DNA of 64,000 bases from Rhodosorus marinus (lineage: Eukaryota > Rhodophyta > Stylonematophyceae > Stylonematales > Stylonemataceae). The DNA lies in contig JAMWBK010000003.1 of the NCBI GenBank assembly GCA_029953675.1, positions 806,001 through 870,000 of the forward strand. Reading direction: 5' to 3'. Numbering within the stretch: position 1 is the first letter of the stretch; each line of letters starts with the position of its first letter. Under the pieces are notes generated by a model. That model was not told the origin of the DNA, searched no databases, and was given only the letters and a program-made list of their open reading frames with translations. A program made the translations under genes and the position numbers. Positions 10,819 to 21,042 of the stretch are shown in pieces.

Positions 10819-10887
10819 TTGTTTGCGCGTGACAGTAATGCAACTCGCAGCATGTTGCAGGACAATACAATTCGCAATCAGATCGCG
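10819..10887 (+). repeat. 69-bp module, inverted copy at 13721-13789
   Basis: This stretch is the reverse complement of 13721-13789 with no mismatch seen. In the second location it is the in-frame coding segment LFARDSNATRSMLQDNTIRN of the minus-strand ORF. Here it abuts the repeat A junction, so a piece of that ORF has been copied or moved to the edge of the insert. Confidence 0.9.
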
Positions 10888-11041
10888 CCCAAAGTAGTCA
10901 GAGTTAGGGACGACGGCAAAGCCCCCTAACTCCATAATACTTAATCCCACCCGGTGCTGACATTCATTCCCTGTGCCGCAGCCATGCATGAGGTGTCCGA
11001 TACCGTGAGGGTACTCCCGCGACCGCAGTGGACCATGGTAG

Positions 11042-11249
11042 AAAACTGCGCCTGCGGTTTGGAAATCGCCTTCTATTGCATCGGCAGCTTGTCACCCCGA
11101 GCGAACATATACTTGTTCGTCCGTAAAGGAATTAATTCAACCATGAATGCATTTGTAAATTCGTAAATAGAAGCGAGGCAAGGAAATTTCGACAACCAAC
11201 CCCAGCTGACCAGGATGGTGTTTTTTTATCACAACTACATTTGTGCTAA
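11042..11249. repeat. About 205-bp module, direct copy at 13030-13236
   Basis: The shared block runs from AACTGCGCCTGCGGTTTGG through AACCAGGATGGTG-type sequence to the ATTTGTGCT near the end, with a few substitutions. In both places it lies just downstream of a minus-strand ORF end (stops at 11349 and 13237). It may be a common 3' flank or terminator. On the minus strand the second copy encodes an open peptide (SKFPCLASIYEFTNAFMVEL...). In the first copy one base (TGG to TAG, near 11073) interrupts it. Confidence 0.85.
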
Positions 11250-11348
11250 TTCATTTGCTAGCAGGTAACACTACATTTAATGCACGGTCAAAGGAACGCA
11301 ATGAGAAGACGAACTTAGATCACTAAAGCATGATTTCTGATAGTGTGA

Positions 11349-12122
11349 TTACGTCTGCTTTTTAAGTTTAAAATCTTCCGGCGTGGCCCTAGCTTGCTTG
11401 CGATCGGCGTCGTTCACATCCAGAAAGTATCCATTGAACGTATCGTCTCCGTCTTTGATCGAGTAATTCGACCCGGAGAGTTTATTAAACCCAGCCTTAG
11501 TCCAGACTTTCTCCGCGGTCGGATTGCTTTCGCGGATAACGCCAAGAAGATATGATATATTTCGACATCTAGCTTCTGCACAGGCGATGTCGATTGCAAT
11601 AAGCGGTGAAAACTTTGGGAGTATGTTTTTCTTTGTAATTGGATCAACATCATTTACGATGTAGGATACATACAAACAATCTTGATAAACCTTGTTAAAT
11701 GCCTCGATGATTGCCGCATGTGGCCTCAGCCCTTTGACAGAATTATCAAAGGGCGCACCTGATACCTGTGACCTCTGAAGCACAGAGAGCAACGCACCCG
11801 CAGTAAACTTCTGTACCGTCCGACTGCCTTTCTTTTCGATTTCAACCTTGCCAAAAATCACACTGTTTTTCCTCGACACATAGCTCTTAGTCTCATCACT
11901 CCAAGTTATGATACGATCGACGCCAGTATCTCCTGTCTTTACTCCTTGCGTAGCACGACCTAACGCACCTCGACTTGCCTTGTTGATAAGATCAGCATGA
12001 GCCCTGGACAGGCTGCTAGTGACGACAACCATCCTACAGCTTGCCCTTGTGATGTCCATTTCAGTCTCAGAACCGAAACAGAGGATGTTTGTGACCGGAT
12101 CAGTACGCGAAGAACCGGCCAT
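11349..12122 (-). CDS. Unknown protein, weakly acetyltransferase (GNAT)-like C-terminus
   Basis: Intact single-exon ORF of 257 codons starting with ATG. I do not recognise the family. The C-terminal third has a segment (SPLIAIDIACAEARCRNISY, then LLGVIRESNPTAEKVWTKAG and F) whose order resembles the last strands of a GNAT fold. There the chain after the acetyl-CoA loop ends in x-Y/W-x-K-x-G-F. The glycine-rich Q/R-x-x-G-x-G/A loop is not evident, so the match is only suggestive. The N-terminal half is unassigned. The gene sits inside the 3.5-kb insert and has its own TATA element. Confidence 0.5.
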   Translation of the reverse strand: MAGSSRTDPVTNILCFGSETEMDITRASCRMVVVTSSLSRAHADLINKASRGALGRATQGVKTGDTGVDRIITWSDETKSYVSRKNSVIFGKVEIEKKGSRTVQKFTAGALLSVLQRSQVSGAPFDNSVKGLRPHAAIIEAFNKVYQDCLYVSYIVNDVDPITKKNILPKFSPLIAIDIACAEARCRNISYLLGVIRESNPTAEKVWTKAGFNKLSGSNYSIKDGDDTFNGYFLDVNDADRKQARATPEDFKLKKQT

Positions 12123-12218
12123 TTTGGTTGTTTGAGATTTGTGAAAGCGTGGTTTGTTTGGTTCGGCTGTTGTTGTCTTGATCGTTATTGAAGGCTTACT
12201 TTCAGCGAAAGCGCCGGT

Positions 12219-12226
12219 CTTATATA
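12219..12226 (-). promoter_or_regulatory. TATA box of the 257-codon gene
   Basis: The minus strand reads TATATAAG about 100 bp upstream of the ATG at 12122, followed by GACCGGCGC. Spacing and sequence fit a core promoter. This is one of the few clear TATA elements in the window and suggests the insert gene is built for expression. Confidence 0.55.
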
Positions 12227-12904
12227 CTGTTGCAAGCTATGCCGGAAACGCGCTTCTGGGCTCGCGCAAGTAAACGCTACGACCATAATATTGCGCAACC
12301 TGGCACAGGCGTTAACGTGTTCCTATGCCTATGTGTCAATCGGTAAAGGCGAAGTATCCTCACACGTTTGGCGTTTCTGGGCCGATATGACTAAAAATAT
12401 CAGGTTGAAAAAACCTTGTGTCTCAACAGGCTCGCTTACCCAATGAGACATCGTGTTTCATGGTAAACTGCGTTTGCGGTGGCATGACCACCAATCAACA
12501 ATGAAAGAGTGTTTCACTTGCTGCGCGACGCTCCATCTGCTTTGTTTCGCCGTTTATCATTATCGTTCTAACTACAATCCCCAGAAAGTCAAACAGTCAA
12601 CTTGATCTAGTTTCCTGATCCTTCACAAATGCAATTGATTTACTTGCTTTGCGCGTTGAAAAAAATCCTTAGAAAAATCCAAAAAAAGTAAAAAACCCCA
12701 AAAAGACGGGGACCCTATGACGGCACGTCGCCCAAAACTTCTTTGCCTTGTTCTTGTGCGGATTTACTAACGCACTTATTTTTAAACGCACTTATTTTTG
12801 ATTTCAGACTTTTACGCGTGAATAAACACGTGTTTTCCGGTGAGAAATTGGTGCACGGGTGAAGCCGAGCCGCTGTTGGAGGGCGTTACAAAGAGTGTTA
12901 CCGC
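12227..12904. other. Insert spacer without a gene
   Basis: No ORF of note. Two copies of ACGCACTTATTTTT lie in tandem near 12771-12799, and there are A-rich stretches near 12655-12705. Confidence 0.4.
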
Positions 12905-12968
12905 GCCGGGGTGTCAAATGTATTGGAGTTAGGGGGCTTTGCCGCCGTCCCTAACTTTGACTACTTTG
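12905..12968. repeat. About 57-bp module, inverted copy at 10888-10945
   Basis: GTATTGGAGTTAGGGGGCTT and the following CCGTCCCTAAC-TTGACTACTTTG match the reverse complement of 10888-10945 with several substitutions. Both encode ELGGFA-VPN-DYF in the same frame on their respective strands, so it may be a fragment of a coding module. Confidence 0.75.
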
Positions 12969-12969
12969 A

Positions 12970-13000
12970 CCGCGCCGCGCCGCGCCGCGCCGCGCCGCGC
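12970..13000. repeat. CCGCG pentanucleotide array
   Basis: About six perfect tandem units of a pure G/C pentamer. It starts just after the inverted module and precedes the direct module, so it marks the seam between two reused blocks. Confidence 0.85.
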
Positions 13001-13236
13001 TTGGCTGTTGCCATGGTGGCGGTGTCAAGAAACCGCGCCTGCGGTTTGGAAATCGCCTTCCATTGCATCGGCAGCTTGTCACCCCGAGCGAACATATACT
13101 TGTTCGTCCGTAAAGGAATTAATTCAACCATGAATGCATTTGTAAATTCGTAAATAGAAGCGAGGCAAGGAAATTTCGACAACCAACCCCAACTAACCAG
13201 GATGGTGTTTTTTTATCACAGCTTCATTTGTGCTGG

Positions 13237-14316
13237 CTAACAACAGAGCACATCAAACTTCAAGGAATAGTCACTTCTTGGCAGTTGTCCGTCAAGACCA
13301 TGAAATAAGTTGTTTCCAAACGCTTCAAGAAAGGCTCTCTGGCCCCCTCTGGGTAAGTCCTCTTGTTCGGCCACCTGGATTGCGCTTTGTATGATCTCAC
13401 GCAAAAACTGGGATAAAGCGCCCCCAAGGCTGGCACCCAAAAGAGTGTGCAAAAAGGCTGTCCCATCCCGACCCTGCATTGTCAGCGTTGCTAACACTTG
13501 CGACAGTCCAAAGCCGCAAAAAAAATGCAACAATGTCTTGAACGCGACATCTTTGAACAGATTTTTGGTCTTTGACCACTGTGATGTGTCTTCTGAAATT
13601 GGGAAGGTGTAACGCCTTTTTCCAAGGTAAGCACGGAGAATTGCGTTGATATACTGCGACGTTAGAAACCGCGTGAGACCGAAGAAGAAACTCCCGGTAA
13701 TTCGTCCAACAATAGTCGCGATCTGATTGCGAATTGTATTGTCCTGCAACATGCTGCGAGTTGCATTACTGTCACGCGCAAACAAGGCTGCTCCAAGCAT
13801 ATCGAACATGTTAAACACAAGGCCAAACGAAATGCCGGCTGAGATCAGTGAACCCAATATATTCGAGATTGTTCCCAGCGCCTTGTTCACCTCTTTCTCG
13901 GTTGGTTTGGGTTCTTGGAGAATATTCATTGCTTTCAATAATTCTGAAGGCTGTTTGCGCGTCCTATAAAGTTCATAAGAAGTTCTGCTGCCATCTGCAC
14001 TTGGTTGAAGAACCAACTTGCGTTTGGTTGAATTCTCGTTGCTTCTTGCGGTTTCCGCACTGATTTTCAGACTGTCTTCACCGTGTTTCCATTCAACGAT
14101 GATTTTATTACCTTCGACATTGTATTTGATCTGACCATTGCCGGTGTGTACTCCCCCCTTTTTTACTTGCGTCTCAAGACGTTCGATCTGTTGATCAAAT
14201 TGCTCCGACGACAGGGCAGCGAGGGCTTCGCGGTCTGCTTGGCTTGAACTTCCAACGTGACTTCTAGTATCCGGTTTGCAACAACCGCCAAAAGGCCATA
14301 ATGACGCGTCACGTCT
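13237..14316 (-). pseudogene. Unknown membrane-like protein ORF without a start codon
   Basis: An open frame of about 359 codons runs from 14316 to the stop at 13237. No ATG occurs in its first 120 codons, and a TGA at 14319-14317 closes it 14 bp from the repeat junction. The N-terminal part is charged (including EALAALSSEQFDQQIERLET). The C-terminal part has hydrophobic stretches (ISAGISFGLVFNMFDMLGAA; ITGSFFFGLTRFL; LLHFFCGFGLSQVL; LLGASLGGALSQFL) suggesting three or four membrane segments. I recognise no family. It looks 5'-truncated by the event that joined it to repeat B. An upstream exon across the junction is possible but would need an acceptor not seen here. Confidence 0.5.
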
Positions 14317-14332
14317 TCAACATTTTCATGAG

Positions 14333-15718
14333 AGTGGACTGCAATACCTCAAAGACCTCCGTTCATTAGGGACGTTGGCAGTACATTAGCTTTTTCAATT
14401 CCCGAAGTCATGCTGGATGCCGATACGATGCCTTGACTTTTGTTTTGTGAAAAAATATCCGTAAGGTGTTTAATAGTCAGAATTAGAATTCTATTGTCAA
14501 TAGCGATCTCCGAACAAGCGTGAACACTTAAGAAAGCGTGTATAGTACTGAGAAACTCTCGATCAAGATGTACACAGAGCTCGCTCACACTAGTTATACC
14601 ATAATAATTCGTCCAATTCAGCCCAGCAATTGGACTCTCTCGGACGGCCCGCGTGGACCAAGGGAGGGCGGGGGAACTAACACCGATATATTGAAGGCAC
14701 ACTAACCTACACGGTTAACAAACTAATAGTCGGGTCCACTGTGCATGGGTGCCCATAAATTAATATTACTCTACTCAACTGCGGTGGCTAGCGCGGGGTT
14801 CAGCACTCCATCAGCGAAAAAATCCGTCTCGACCTCGACCTCGGAAAAATCCCGAAATTCTAGATCCTCTTCCGAGGAAGCAAGCGAGGACGCGCATACG
14901 AGGTTGGTCCTGTATACGAGTTCCAAGTTTCAGGTCAGCAAATAGTTCTTCACCCAAACAGGATAAGCGAACAAGTACTTCTTACCCGTCAAGAGAATTG
15001 GTGTTTTCCGGTGTATTTTCTGTATCCAGACTCGCTCCGAAAACGGTTCCAGCCCCCATCTCGGCCAGTAGGTTCAGTACACTCGGCGTCTTGCCGATTG
15101 ACTTGAGCGGCTCAACGATCTCGGGTGTGTCCACCATATCACTAAACCTTGAGTTGTCCTCCACAACCGACAGCTCAAGGCTAGGCACGGAAGATGGCTT
15201 GCTGCTAAGCACCGGACTGGCCCCAATATCAGTTATCGCGGGACTGGCGATATCGGTTATCGTGGGACTTCCGAGCTTCGTGGACTCACGCTCAAGGCGT
15301 TTCAGATACTTCTGATGGTGGGTCCTGACTTGTTTCGCGCTGCGAGTGCCGACGTCTTTCGCAATAGGGCCATAATTCTTCTCCCCATGCTTTGCGCTCG
15401 AAATGAGATACCGTCGATGCTCCTCAGCAGTCCAATATCTAGGCTGCTTCTTCTCGGCTCTGCTAGATACCAACAGCAAGAATAGAAAAGGATGAGGATC
15501 CGTTCACAACTGTAATGCCCACGCATTTGCAAGGCCCATGCAAGTTTGAGATTCGACATCCAACCTACCCCTTGCTTATCGTTTCCTTCACTGGCTGCTT
15601 GCCCTGCATTCTGCCTTTCGCATTCTCCGCGCGGAGCTTCGCAATCTTCTTCTTAGCTTTCTTAATTTCCTCTTCCAGGAGCGAGATTCGATTCTGCTGT
15701 TCCACCACGATGGTGTCC
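14333..15718. repeat. Long direct repeat, copy B (1,386 bp)
   Basis: Partner of 9433-10818. On the right it runs on without a break into the remaining 5' part of the MYB gene (to about 15851), so this copy keeps the natural right flank. Its left flank is the insert. The natural left flank of the locus would then be the sequence left of copy A. Confidence 0.95.
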
Positions 15719-15851
15719 AACATATCTTCATTAACCGCAACGTCCATTCCTAACTCCCCTAGAACTTGAAGAACAACAGCTCTTCTCACCCCTCTCAACT
15801 CGCAGGCAATCGAATCCCCCCTCACACCAAGAGCTCTGAACTCATCAGCAA
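14771..15851 (-). CDS. Single-repeat MYB (SHAQKYF-type) transcription factor, 5' exon missing
   Basis: I reconstruct three exons that join in frame: 15851-15569, 15462-14986 and 14909-14771. The first encodes a charged coiled coil (EQQNRISLLEEEIKKAKKKI). The second begins RAEKKQPRYWTAEEHRRYL, a MYB/SANT first helix with Trp. Its recognition helix ends VRTHHQKYLKRL, in place of the SHAQKYF consensus, and a Ser/Pro/Thr-rich linker follows. The third is an acidic tail (SSLASSEEDLEFRDFSEVEV) ending ...ATAVE, possibly an activation domain. Introns are GTAGGT...CTAG and GTAAGA...ACAG. No ATG precedes the stop at 15856-15858, but TTTTAACCAG just inside it is a good acceptor, so an upstream exon is expected. 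Confidence 0.75.
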
Positions 15852-15859
15852 CTGGTTAA

Positions 15860-18800
15860 AACCCCACCAACTCAATCTGTTGCCGAAGCAGTACACTACG
15901 ACTCCGAGCACCCACCGACAGGACATGAAATACCCCTTCACCTCTTACAACGTCTGCACCTTCACTCTCGCAGAATGTGCTTTCTTACAAAGGCCCTGCA
16001 TAGATTTCTCTAAAAACGAGGTTAGAGGTAATTCTTCTCCAACCTCCCCCCCGCCCCTAAAACGTCCATATCTCAGCTAAGCGTTTCATTTGTCCCATAT
16101 TTCTTCGACTTTTCGTCCTTTCCGCTTCCCCTCTCGTGGCAGGATCAGATTTCTGCTGATTCGTTGTTTCCGCAAATAATACCACCACATCTTAACGGGT
16201 ACGTCAAGAATGCACCTTCTTGACAAACAACAGAATCAACCATATATAGAATTAATGAAATATTTGGAGTCATTTTTGGACCCCGAGGGTTCGTTCTACA
16301 CCCCCACTACGTTCTGTGCCTCAAGATCTACGCTGGGTAGAGAGCTGTTTTTATACAATTTTCTTTTCCCAACGCTTGCACGTACTTCATTGGATAAATA
16401 CTGATTTATCGATCCAATCAAGTTCTGTCTCCAAGAAGCGAGTAAACAGATGTAGGATGTCCCGTATACCCTCCTGGTCCTAAATCAATTTAGGAGAAAA
16501 AGTTTCCCTTTTCCACTAGAATAGACGTTTTTAGTAATTGGGAATAGTAGTTAGGGGGAGGAGTGAGGGGGCCTATTCTCCGTGTGATTTTCTTAGTGAG
16601 CTAAAATACGATTTTCATTAAATTTGAACAGTCAGTGATATTTCTCGAAATATTTTCTCAAACGTTGTCGGAAAGGCTCAGGAGGATTTTGTCTATTTTT
16701 CTTTCCAATTATAGCTTCCCAGGTCTACTGGACAGAAGGAGTTGATAGTTTTTTTTTCTAGATAGTACCTGCGAAACCAATGAAAACGTTGCACCGACTG
16801 TCGCAACGAATGCACCGAGATATTTATACCCCTGGTGAGATTTCTAAAACGAGTTTTAATGAAGAAAAATATAGGTTGTGGAAAACGATCATACGCATGT
16901 AGGACAGAAAATCCAAATTCCCGGTCGTCAGTCAATAGCACCTGACAGCCGTCTTTTAGGCAGCCAGGAGATTTTATCTCCAACCCTCAAAACTAGCCCA
17001 CGTGTTTCTTCAAAAAAAAGTTCAAACAAATAGTAAATGGACTGTCACGAGTTTCGTATATTTTTCCGTCAGTTTTGCGGCTTGCGTTTACGCTTGGGCT
17101 TTCGATTGTAATTCGTTGGCCGAGATAGATGGACACATTATCCAATCAAAAGACATCTCTTTTTGTCCTGTGGCCGACATTTCAGAGACCGAACTATTGT
17201 TTTGTACTAATTTACGAGGAGCAGCTGCTTTCTTTGGGTGAGATACAGGTGTTTTTGTTCGTTTATGTTGGTCTGCCGGGGTTCCAATTGAATGAAAAAT
17301 TCAATGAAAACCCCTCCCTGCACTCGAAATTCGAAGAGGAACAATCAAACCCGAATTTCCCAGGGGTGATCCCATCTCGTTTTTGGACCAATGTACTTTG
17401 TTTGTGGACGACAGATTGCATTCTCTCGTTGAAAAAATCGTTAGTTTATGGACGATAACATCTTAGGTATCTTAGACGCCATTTATTGGCTAGTTTCACG
17501 AGGACTTGGACAGTGGTTTATTCCTCGCAATACATGTTTACCTAAAATATAAGATACGAAGGTACGAACGAAGGGAATGTCTCCCTGGCACAATATCTCA
17601 CTCCATATAGGGGGTTGGTCCGGATGAAAAATGCTGCGGAATGATTCAGAGGAAGCGAAATAGTCTCCAGCGATCAAGTTTCCCACATTTCCCCCGCCTT
17701 CCATTCGGTGGGTGTTCTCAAAGGGAAGGATATTTTTTTTCTCGGGGCCTGGAATTTACCAGCCCGCTCAGCTCTCAACGTGTTACTAGTTGCGGGCTCT
17801 CTATCACTTTTTACGATGAGGGGGTTGGTGCTCTCACCAACTGTTTTTAGCTAGAAATTTTCTTTTGGACTCTGAAATAGAGGTTTTATGACTTGAATTG
17901 GGGTAAAGATAAGCCTGTTGTCTCCGAGGATCAAAGTCTCTTCAATCGCCTTGAAAAAAAAAACAGGCTTGTCGCGGTGGCTACGCGTTGACCGACCCCC
18001 CCCCCCCGAAACAATCGAACTCGATCGAGGTGATCGTTCTCTATTTCTTCGTAAATTAAAGAATCTCGGATTCCCCTTTCGGGTAGTACCGAGCCAATAG
18101 AGACTTGGTACGATTAGACTTACCCTGCTCTCTCTCTGTAGCCAGGTACTGAAGGGCAATTCAGCCAGAAGTTGCTTTTTTGTCCATCCGCTATCTTCCG
18201 TTTCGCGGTGTGTAGGTGATGCTCGTGGCTGGTCCCTTACGCGTGCTTGTGTAGTCAAATACTCTGCCGGCTGCGGCGCACTATAGTCCGAGAAAGATGC
18301 TATTCGCTCTCCTACTCAGAGTAGACCCAATAACCAATGGCCGAGGTGGTATCACACGATCCTGTCTAGGACACGCCTCCTAATCATTGGTTTCCACCCT
18401 CGATTTCACAGCCTCAATACGCAAGAAAACGACGCTCTTATCACATGCGGGATATGTCTCTACCCCCCCTTGCTATCTGCCAAAATCTCCATGATGGATT
18501 TAATGATATTTTAGATTGCATAATCGTCCGGATCCGTGCTTCGCTCCACCCCGCTGCCAGTTTTCTACTCCTTAAAAACCTACCCCCCTCTGCGGGCATA
18601 ACAGGCTAACCGCTATTTTATATATTCTTTGAAAATTGGATACTCTATTTTTTTACGAAGCGTTAGATTGGGACAAGTGTCGCACAAAGCTGTGTAAAAA
18701 TATAAGAAATAAACGTTCAGCTTTTCCCAACGAATACGCGTTTTTCTTCCCCACGGACGGGTTTTCTATACGGCAATACAATTTCAACCTTTAGAGAATG

Positions 18801-20999
18801 AGATCTTACGCATCCCGGAAAGCCCGTTTTATTGTAGATTTTTTGTATTTATTTTCATAATACTTTTCAGAGTTGTTTTTTTGGAAAGTTGAGAGGAGTA
18901 TCCCGTCAGGAAAAAGGGGAGCGTTCAAAATCAGTAGGGTTCTTGTTGTTTTTTTTTGGTTAATGACCTATTTTTTTCTCCGTTTTTATGGGAAAGAGTG
19001 AAAGTTCATTTTGTTTTTGGCAAAAGCCTTTCGTGGAGGAGGTTTGGGCTTGGTTTTTTGGGGGTTTCCTTGTGACCTGAAGGGGGTATGTGTAACAGGT
19101 GTGGCAAATGCACGCAAGGAGGTGTATGTGGACAAAGCAGCTACGGCCACGCATAGAGTCTCCCTTTCCTCTCCTCAGCGTAGGAACAGGCTCTGGGCTG
19201 TTGGAGTGCTTAGTATGCTGAAGGATTTTCTTTTCTCCGTAGAATTTATGCTGGGCTCGGTCGCAGCAGGCCTCGGCGGGGGTTACACTCGTAAAACCCC
19301 CCAGCCGGTGTGGGGACTAGCTGTCAAACAACAACACCACGCAAGCAGCTTGTTACGGAGGACAAAAGTGAGCAGAGGAAATAGATATCGTTGCTGTTCA
19401 GAGAACAAGCCGCTTGATACTAGAACTTTTCCATGTTCCAGTAAGCTGCTTGGCGGCCGTCACTGACAAACCAACCGCTCATATACCCCCCCGCCAAGCA
19501 ACAAGCCCGCGGAACGCTTTTGAATCACTCAGGCCGAAGGAGGAATCGTATGATTTCCAGAAATGAGTTCAGCCGCACTTTAGGCAGGAACGAGACAATC
19601 TAAAGTTGATCGAATCTACCCCAGCTCTGCGAAATATTTGCTCCAGCACTGTTATTCCAATTTTGGTCTTTTCGAGGCCCATACATTTCGCCACTTTTCG
19701 CTTGGGTCGTGACCTCAGGGCGGATCGTATTGGCGGCTAACCTTCCGAACAGACTCCCTATGCAATCAGTCTTCACCGCGAATACTCCGCATCTTCTTCG
19801 ATCCCCTTTAATAGAAGTTTTAATGTTTGATAGTACTCCTCTTGTTCTCCTTCGCGGAGGACCTAATTGATAGAACGGGAGCGAGCAGATTGGAACAAAT
19901 CTTCCATAACGCAGACAATATTAAGGCGACCACGACCATGTTGAGAGTGTGCAAGTCAGAAGCTAGACTTTTCTAGTAGAGTCATGTCCAGTCGCCAATG
20001 AGAAAACTGTTCGTTGAAGAAAGCAGTTTCTCCCATTGAACACCGTAGGGAGCATCCGCACAGTGCCCAATTCAGACGGGACTGACAAGGCAGTTAGTTG
20101 TTGATTGCGAGCTAGACAAGTGCGATTATTAGAGACTATCTACTCCGATGGCAGAAAACTGCAGAAGGCGCAAGTTACGCCCTTCAAACAACGTTCATTC
20201 GCGACAACACCTCCATAGTCTTCGTAATAGTACTAGCTCCATTCCGTGCCAACCACGCTACTCTACCGAAAGTTATCTGATTCGGATTTCCTTTCTTCGA
20301 CTATTCTCTCCGGATAGTCGTACTTTGCTGAAAGTACCCAGTCTTACTTCCTGGACGCTGTGGAGGAGTTCCTGGAGAAGCTGTAAACGTCCTGAGTATC
20401 GCAATGCGTTTCTAGAATGTCAACTCCGCACATCGACAGGGTTGCCGCCAACAGTCCATTTAATAGCCAAGTGAAACGACACTATGATGTTGAAGACACA
20501 ATGCGGTTGAGTAGGTCTGATCAATTTTGAGATGTTTTCGTTTACAGAATATCAATCGATAACTTTTTGACATTTGCGCCTCGGGTCTTTGAATGAGCGC
20601 TCTTCGCGAAAACGAGCGGATTTCATCAGACAGCTGAGCACGTCGGAATCCTCTAGTTTTTCACCTTGCGCCTAGATACCAATGTTTCGGATAGGGTTCC
20701 ACCGCAGTACCCAACTGCCAAGCTGAACCCTCCCGCAATTGCACGGGTAGGGACAAGTTTGTCATTCCGCATACATGCCCAGTGCGAGTGCGAACCGCTA
20801 GTAGGGTTTCTTTTCAAGCAGGCCAACCCAAACCAAAGGTGCCCTCATCCATTAACTTGCTAGGTTCTGCACAGAAAATGAGCAGATACAGGGCACTCGA
20901 ACTCGATATAAGATCTAATGATACGCTGCCTGCTCCTGGTGGTTTGATCGGCTCCGGATCAGCGCATTCGCTTAGTCAAAAACTTTCCGGGTTTTCCAA
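15860..20999. other. 5-kb gene desert
   Basis: No gene recognised. The first MYB exon may lie near 15900-16000. Scattered ORFs (16693-16983, 17129-17458, 17851-18258, 19011-19466, 20148-20474) lack ATG starts or family features, and several overlap on opposite strands. Near 20320-20500 plus-strand frames show short protein-like runs (STQSYFLDAVEEFLEKL; VKRHYDVEDTMRLSRSDQF) separated by stops, perhaps a decayed element. A run of C interrupts 17997-18006. Confidence 0.35.
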
Positions 21000-21042
21000 G
21001 ACTCTTGAAGCGCTGAGCTTGCGAGTCAACGTTGAAATCTCA

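Larger units (their letters stand above)
10819..14332. mobile_element. 3.5-kb insert between the direct repeats; possible integrated circular element
   Basis: Together with one copy of the repeat this makes a 4,900-bp unit. It contains one intact ORF with a TATA box (11349-12122), one ORF open but lacking an ATG (13237-14316), and several short modules repeated inside it in direct or inverted orientation (10819-10887, 10888-10945, 11042-11249). No transposase, integrase, replication protein, LTR or terminal inverted repeat was recognised. The arrangement fits single-crossover integration of a circle carrying the MYB 3' segment. A local duplication or an assembly error is also possible. Confidence 0.45.

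Noticed and set aside
10819-14332. Insert as a transformation vector
   Set aside because: No bacterial origin, resistance marker or cloning-site sequence recognised.
17851-18258. 135-codon minus-strand ORF in the gene desert
   Set aside because: Overlapped by an opposing ORF, contains a homopolymer-coded Gly run, no recognisable domain or splice context.
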